Below, in pieces: positions 62,323-64,000 of a stretch of 64,000 bases of DNA (positions are counted from its first letter, which is position 1; each line of letters begins with the position of its first letter). Source of the DNA: Buchnera aphidicola (Takecallis taiwana). GTDB lineage: Bacteria; Pseudomonadota; Gammaproteobacteria; Enterobacterales; Enterobacteriaceae. The stretch lies in assembly GCF_039355125.1 (NCBI RefSeq), contig NZ_CP134979.1, positions 347,117-411,116 on the forward strand. The letters run 5' to 3'. The notes below the pieces were generated by a model. It worked only from the letters and a program-made list of their open reading frames with translations, was not told where the DNA came from and searched no databases. The translations under genes were made by a program, and so were the position numbers.

Positions 62323-63969
62323 TTAACAAAGTGTAGATTTATTATAGTAATTTATTAAACCCAGAGTAGAATCGTCATAATTCAATATACTATTTTTGTT
62401 ACTTAAGTCACTATAAATACTTTGAGATATTTGTTTTCCAAGTTCTACACCCCATTGATCAAAACTAAATATATTAAAAATAACACCCTGAGTAAATATT
62501 TTATGTTCATATAATGCAATTAATAAACCTAAAGAATAAGGATCAATTTTATGAAATAATAATGTATTACTAGGACGATTACCTTCAAAAAATTTAAATT
62601 TTTCAATATATTGATTTTTCATATTATATTTAGATGATATAATATTATCCTGTTTATAAAAAAAATTACCAAAAGCTAATGCATGTGTTTGAGCAAAAAA
62701 ATTGGACAATAATATCTCATGATGATTATATATAGGATTTTGGGACACTATTGGGGCAATAAAATCACATGGAATTAACTTTGTACCCTGATGCATTAAT
62801 TGATAAAATGAATGCTGACCATTTGTACCGACTGTACCCCAAATAATCGGGCCAGTTTGCCAAGAAACCTGATTTCCATTACGATCAATATTTTTCCCAT
62901 TAGACTCCATATTACTTTGTTGAATATATTCAGGTAAACGATGTAAATATTGATCATATGGTAAAATCGCTTCTGTTTCAGTATTAAAGAAATTATTATA
63001 CCAAATACCAATTAACGCTAACAAAACAGGCATATTACTACCAAAATTAGTTTGTTGAAAATGTACATCCATATCATACGCACCGCTTAATAATTGAGAA
63101 AAATTTTTAAATCCAATTGATAATGCTATTGATAATCCCATTGCAGACCATATGGAATAACGTCCCCCAACCCAATCCCATAATCTAAAAACATTACTTT
63201 TTAAAATACCAAAATTTTCGGCTTTTCGAAATGCCATAGTTACTGCAAAAAAATGCTGATCCATATACTCAATATTACCAACTTTTTTCAAAAAATACCT
63301 TTTAATAGTTTTAGCATTAATCATAGTTTCTTGTGTAGTAAAAGTTTTTGATGATATTAAAAATATTGTGGTTTCAAAATTAATTATCTTGAATAATTGA
63401 AATAATTCCGTACTATCAATATTAGAAATAAAATACATATTTAAATGATTTTTATATGGTTTTAAAGCATCTGTCACCATCTTAGGTCCTAAATCAGAAC
63501 CACCAATACCAACATTGACAACAGTAGTAATTTTTTTTCCTGAATATCCTTTCCACTTACCAGAAATAACTTGTTCTGAAAAACTTTGTATCTTATCTAA
63601 AACAAATTTAATTTCAGGCATAATATCAAATCCATTTAATATAATTTGATTATTAGATTTATTTCTTAAAGCAGTATGTAAAACCGGGCGTTTTTCAGTA
63701 AAATTAATATTTGAACCAGAAAACATTGCTTGAATTGCTGTAGATAAATTCATTTCATTAGCTAAATTTAACAATAATTGCACTGTTGTATGTGTAATTC
63801 TATTTTTTGAAATATCAAGTAGTAATTTATTTTGGAAAGTAAAGGAGAATTTTTTAAAACGGTCTTTATCCTTATTAAATAAATCAATTAAATGTACATG
63901 TTTAATCTCTTGAAAATGATTGTTTAATTCTTTCCAAGATGTAGTTTTAACAGGAGCAATATTTTTCAT
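62323..63969 (-). CDS. pgi: Glucose-6-phosphate isomerase
   Basis: Interconverts glucose-6- and fructose-6-phosphate at the top of glycolysis, 548 residues (E. coli 549). [39 protein letters not shown]-like [12 protein letters not shown], the catalytic Glu in QLPMESNGK-like [10 protein letters not shown], and the C-terminal [11 protein letters not shown] are present. AGGA lies nine bases upstream of the ATG. The remaining 31 bases to the window edge hold only this leader. Confidence 0.96.
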   Translation of the reverse strand: MKNIAPVKTTSWKELNNHFQEIKHVHLIDLFNKDKDRFKKFSFTFQNKLLLDISKNRITHTTVQLLLNLANEMNLSTAIQAMFSGSNINFTEKRPVLHTALRNKSNNQIILNGFDIMPEIKFVLDKIQSFSEQVISGKWKGYSGKKITTVVNVGIGGSDLGPKMVTDALKPYKNHLNMYFISNIDSTELFQLFKIINFETTIFLISSKTFTTQETMINAKTIKRYFLKKVGNIEYMDQHFFAVTMAFRKAENFGILKSNVFRLWDWVGGRYSIWSAMGLSIALSIGFKNFSQLLSGAYDMDVHFQQTNFGSNMPVLLALIGIWYNNFFNTETEAILPYDQYLHRLPEYIQQSNMESNGKNIDRNGNQVSWQTGPIIWGTVGTNGQHSFYQLMHQGTKLIPCDFIAPIVSQNPIYNHHEILLSNFFAQTHALAFGNFFYKQDNIISSKYNMKNQYIEKFKFFEGNRPSNTLLFHKIDPYSLGLLIALYEHKIFTQGVIFNIFSFDQWGVELGKQISQSIYSDLSNKNSILNYDDSTLGLINYYNKSTLC

Positions 63970-64000
63970 GGTATAATAATCCTTTTTTATATAATCAGCA

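Overview
The window is a stretch of the chromosome of a highly reduced, AT-rich gammaproteobacterial endosymbiont, almost certainly a Buchnera aphidicola lineage. The evidence is the strong AT bias in every gene and spacer, E. coli-like proteins in E. coli-like order with many neighbours deleted, and the layout aroE - tRNA-Glu - 23S - 5S with no 16S gene attached, which is characteristic of Buchnera. trpE and trpG sit here as single chromosomal genes, whereas many Buchnera carry them on a plasmid. From memory this resembles lineages of gall-forming aphids such as Schlechtendalia and Baizongia, but the host assignment is an inference.

Layout: 1-9652 (+) holds the 3' end of lon, the ABC transporter pair mdlA-mdlB, 4.5S RNA (-), a short dnaX, ybaB, htpG and adk. 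9693-12379 holds tRNA-Arg, folD, a C-terminally shortened cysS and cspE. 12769-17065 (-) is the 5S/23S/tRNA-Glu/aroE block. 17043-17702 is a decayed tsaC gene, possibly with a piece of smg. def and fmt follow on the + strand. 19246-38663 (-) is a nearly gap-free translation block: the complete alpha, spc and S10 ribosomal operons, then tuf, fusA, rpsG, rpsL and tusBCD. 38856-47173 holds tsgA (+), trpS, rpe, aroB, aroK, tRNA-Ser (+), deoD, deoB, nfuA and ssb. 47352-53213 (mainly +) holds dnaB, yqgE, ruvX, hemW, trmB (-) and a mutY-yggX fusion. 53204-63969 (mainly -) holds sbcB, tRNA-Asn, tRNA-Ile2 (+), pyrE (+), dut, rplI, rpsR, rpsF, purA, trpG, trpE, miaA and pgi.

Most genes serve translation: 32 ribosomal protein genes, two elongation factors, two aminoacyl-tRNA synthetases, tRNA modification (tusBCD, trmB, miaA), deformylation/formylation and rRNA. 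The rest fits a nutritional symbiont: shikimate and tryptophan synthesis (aroE, aroB, aroK, trpE, trpG), nucleotide metabolism (adk, purA, pyrE, dut, deoB, deoD), one-carbon metabolism (folD), sugar metabolism (pgi, rpe), minimal DNA replication and repair (dnaX, dnaB, ssb, mutY, sbcB) and Fe-S biogenesis (nfuA).

I found no mobile element, CRISPR array, phage, toxin-antitoxin pair or defence system, and no convincing undescribed system. The most interesting points are reductive: a multiply frameshifted tsaC pseudogene, an in-frame MutY-YggX fusion, loss of the CysRS C-terminal region where cysS and folD overlap at a shared CTAG, a DnaX shorter than gamma, a His in place of the catalytic acid in MdlA, and a chromosomal trpEG operon whose promoter overlaps the terminator of the upstream gene and which lacks a leader peptide. 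Comparisons with E. coli proteins are from memory, not from a search.
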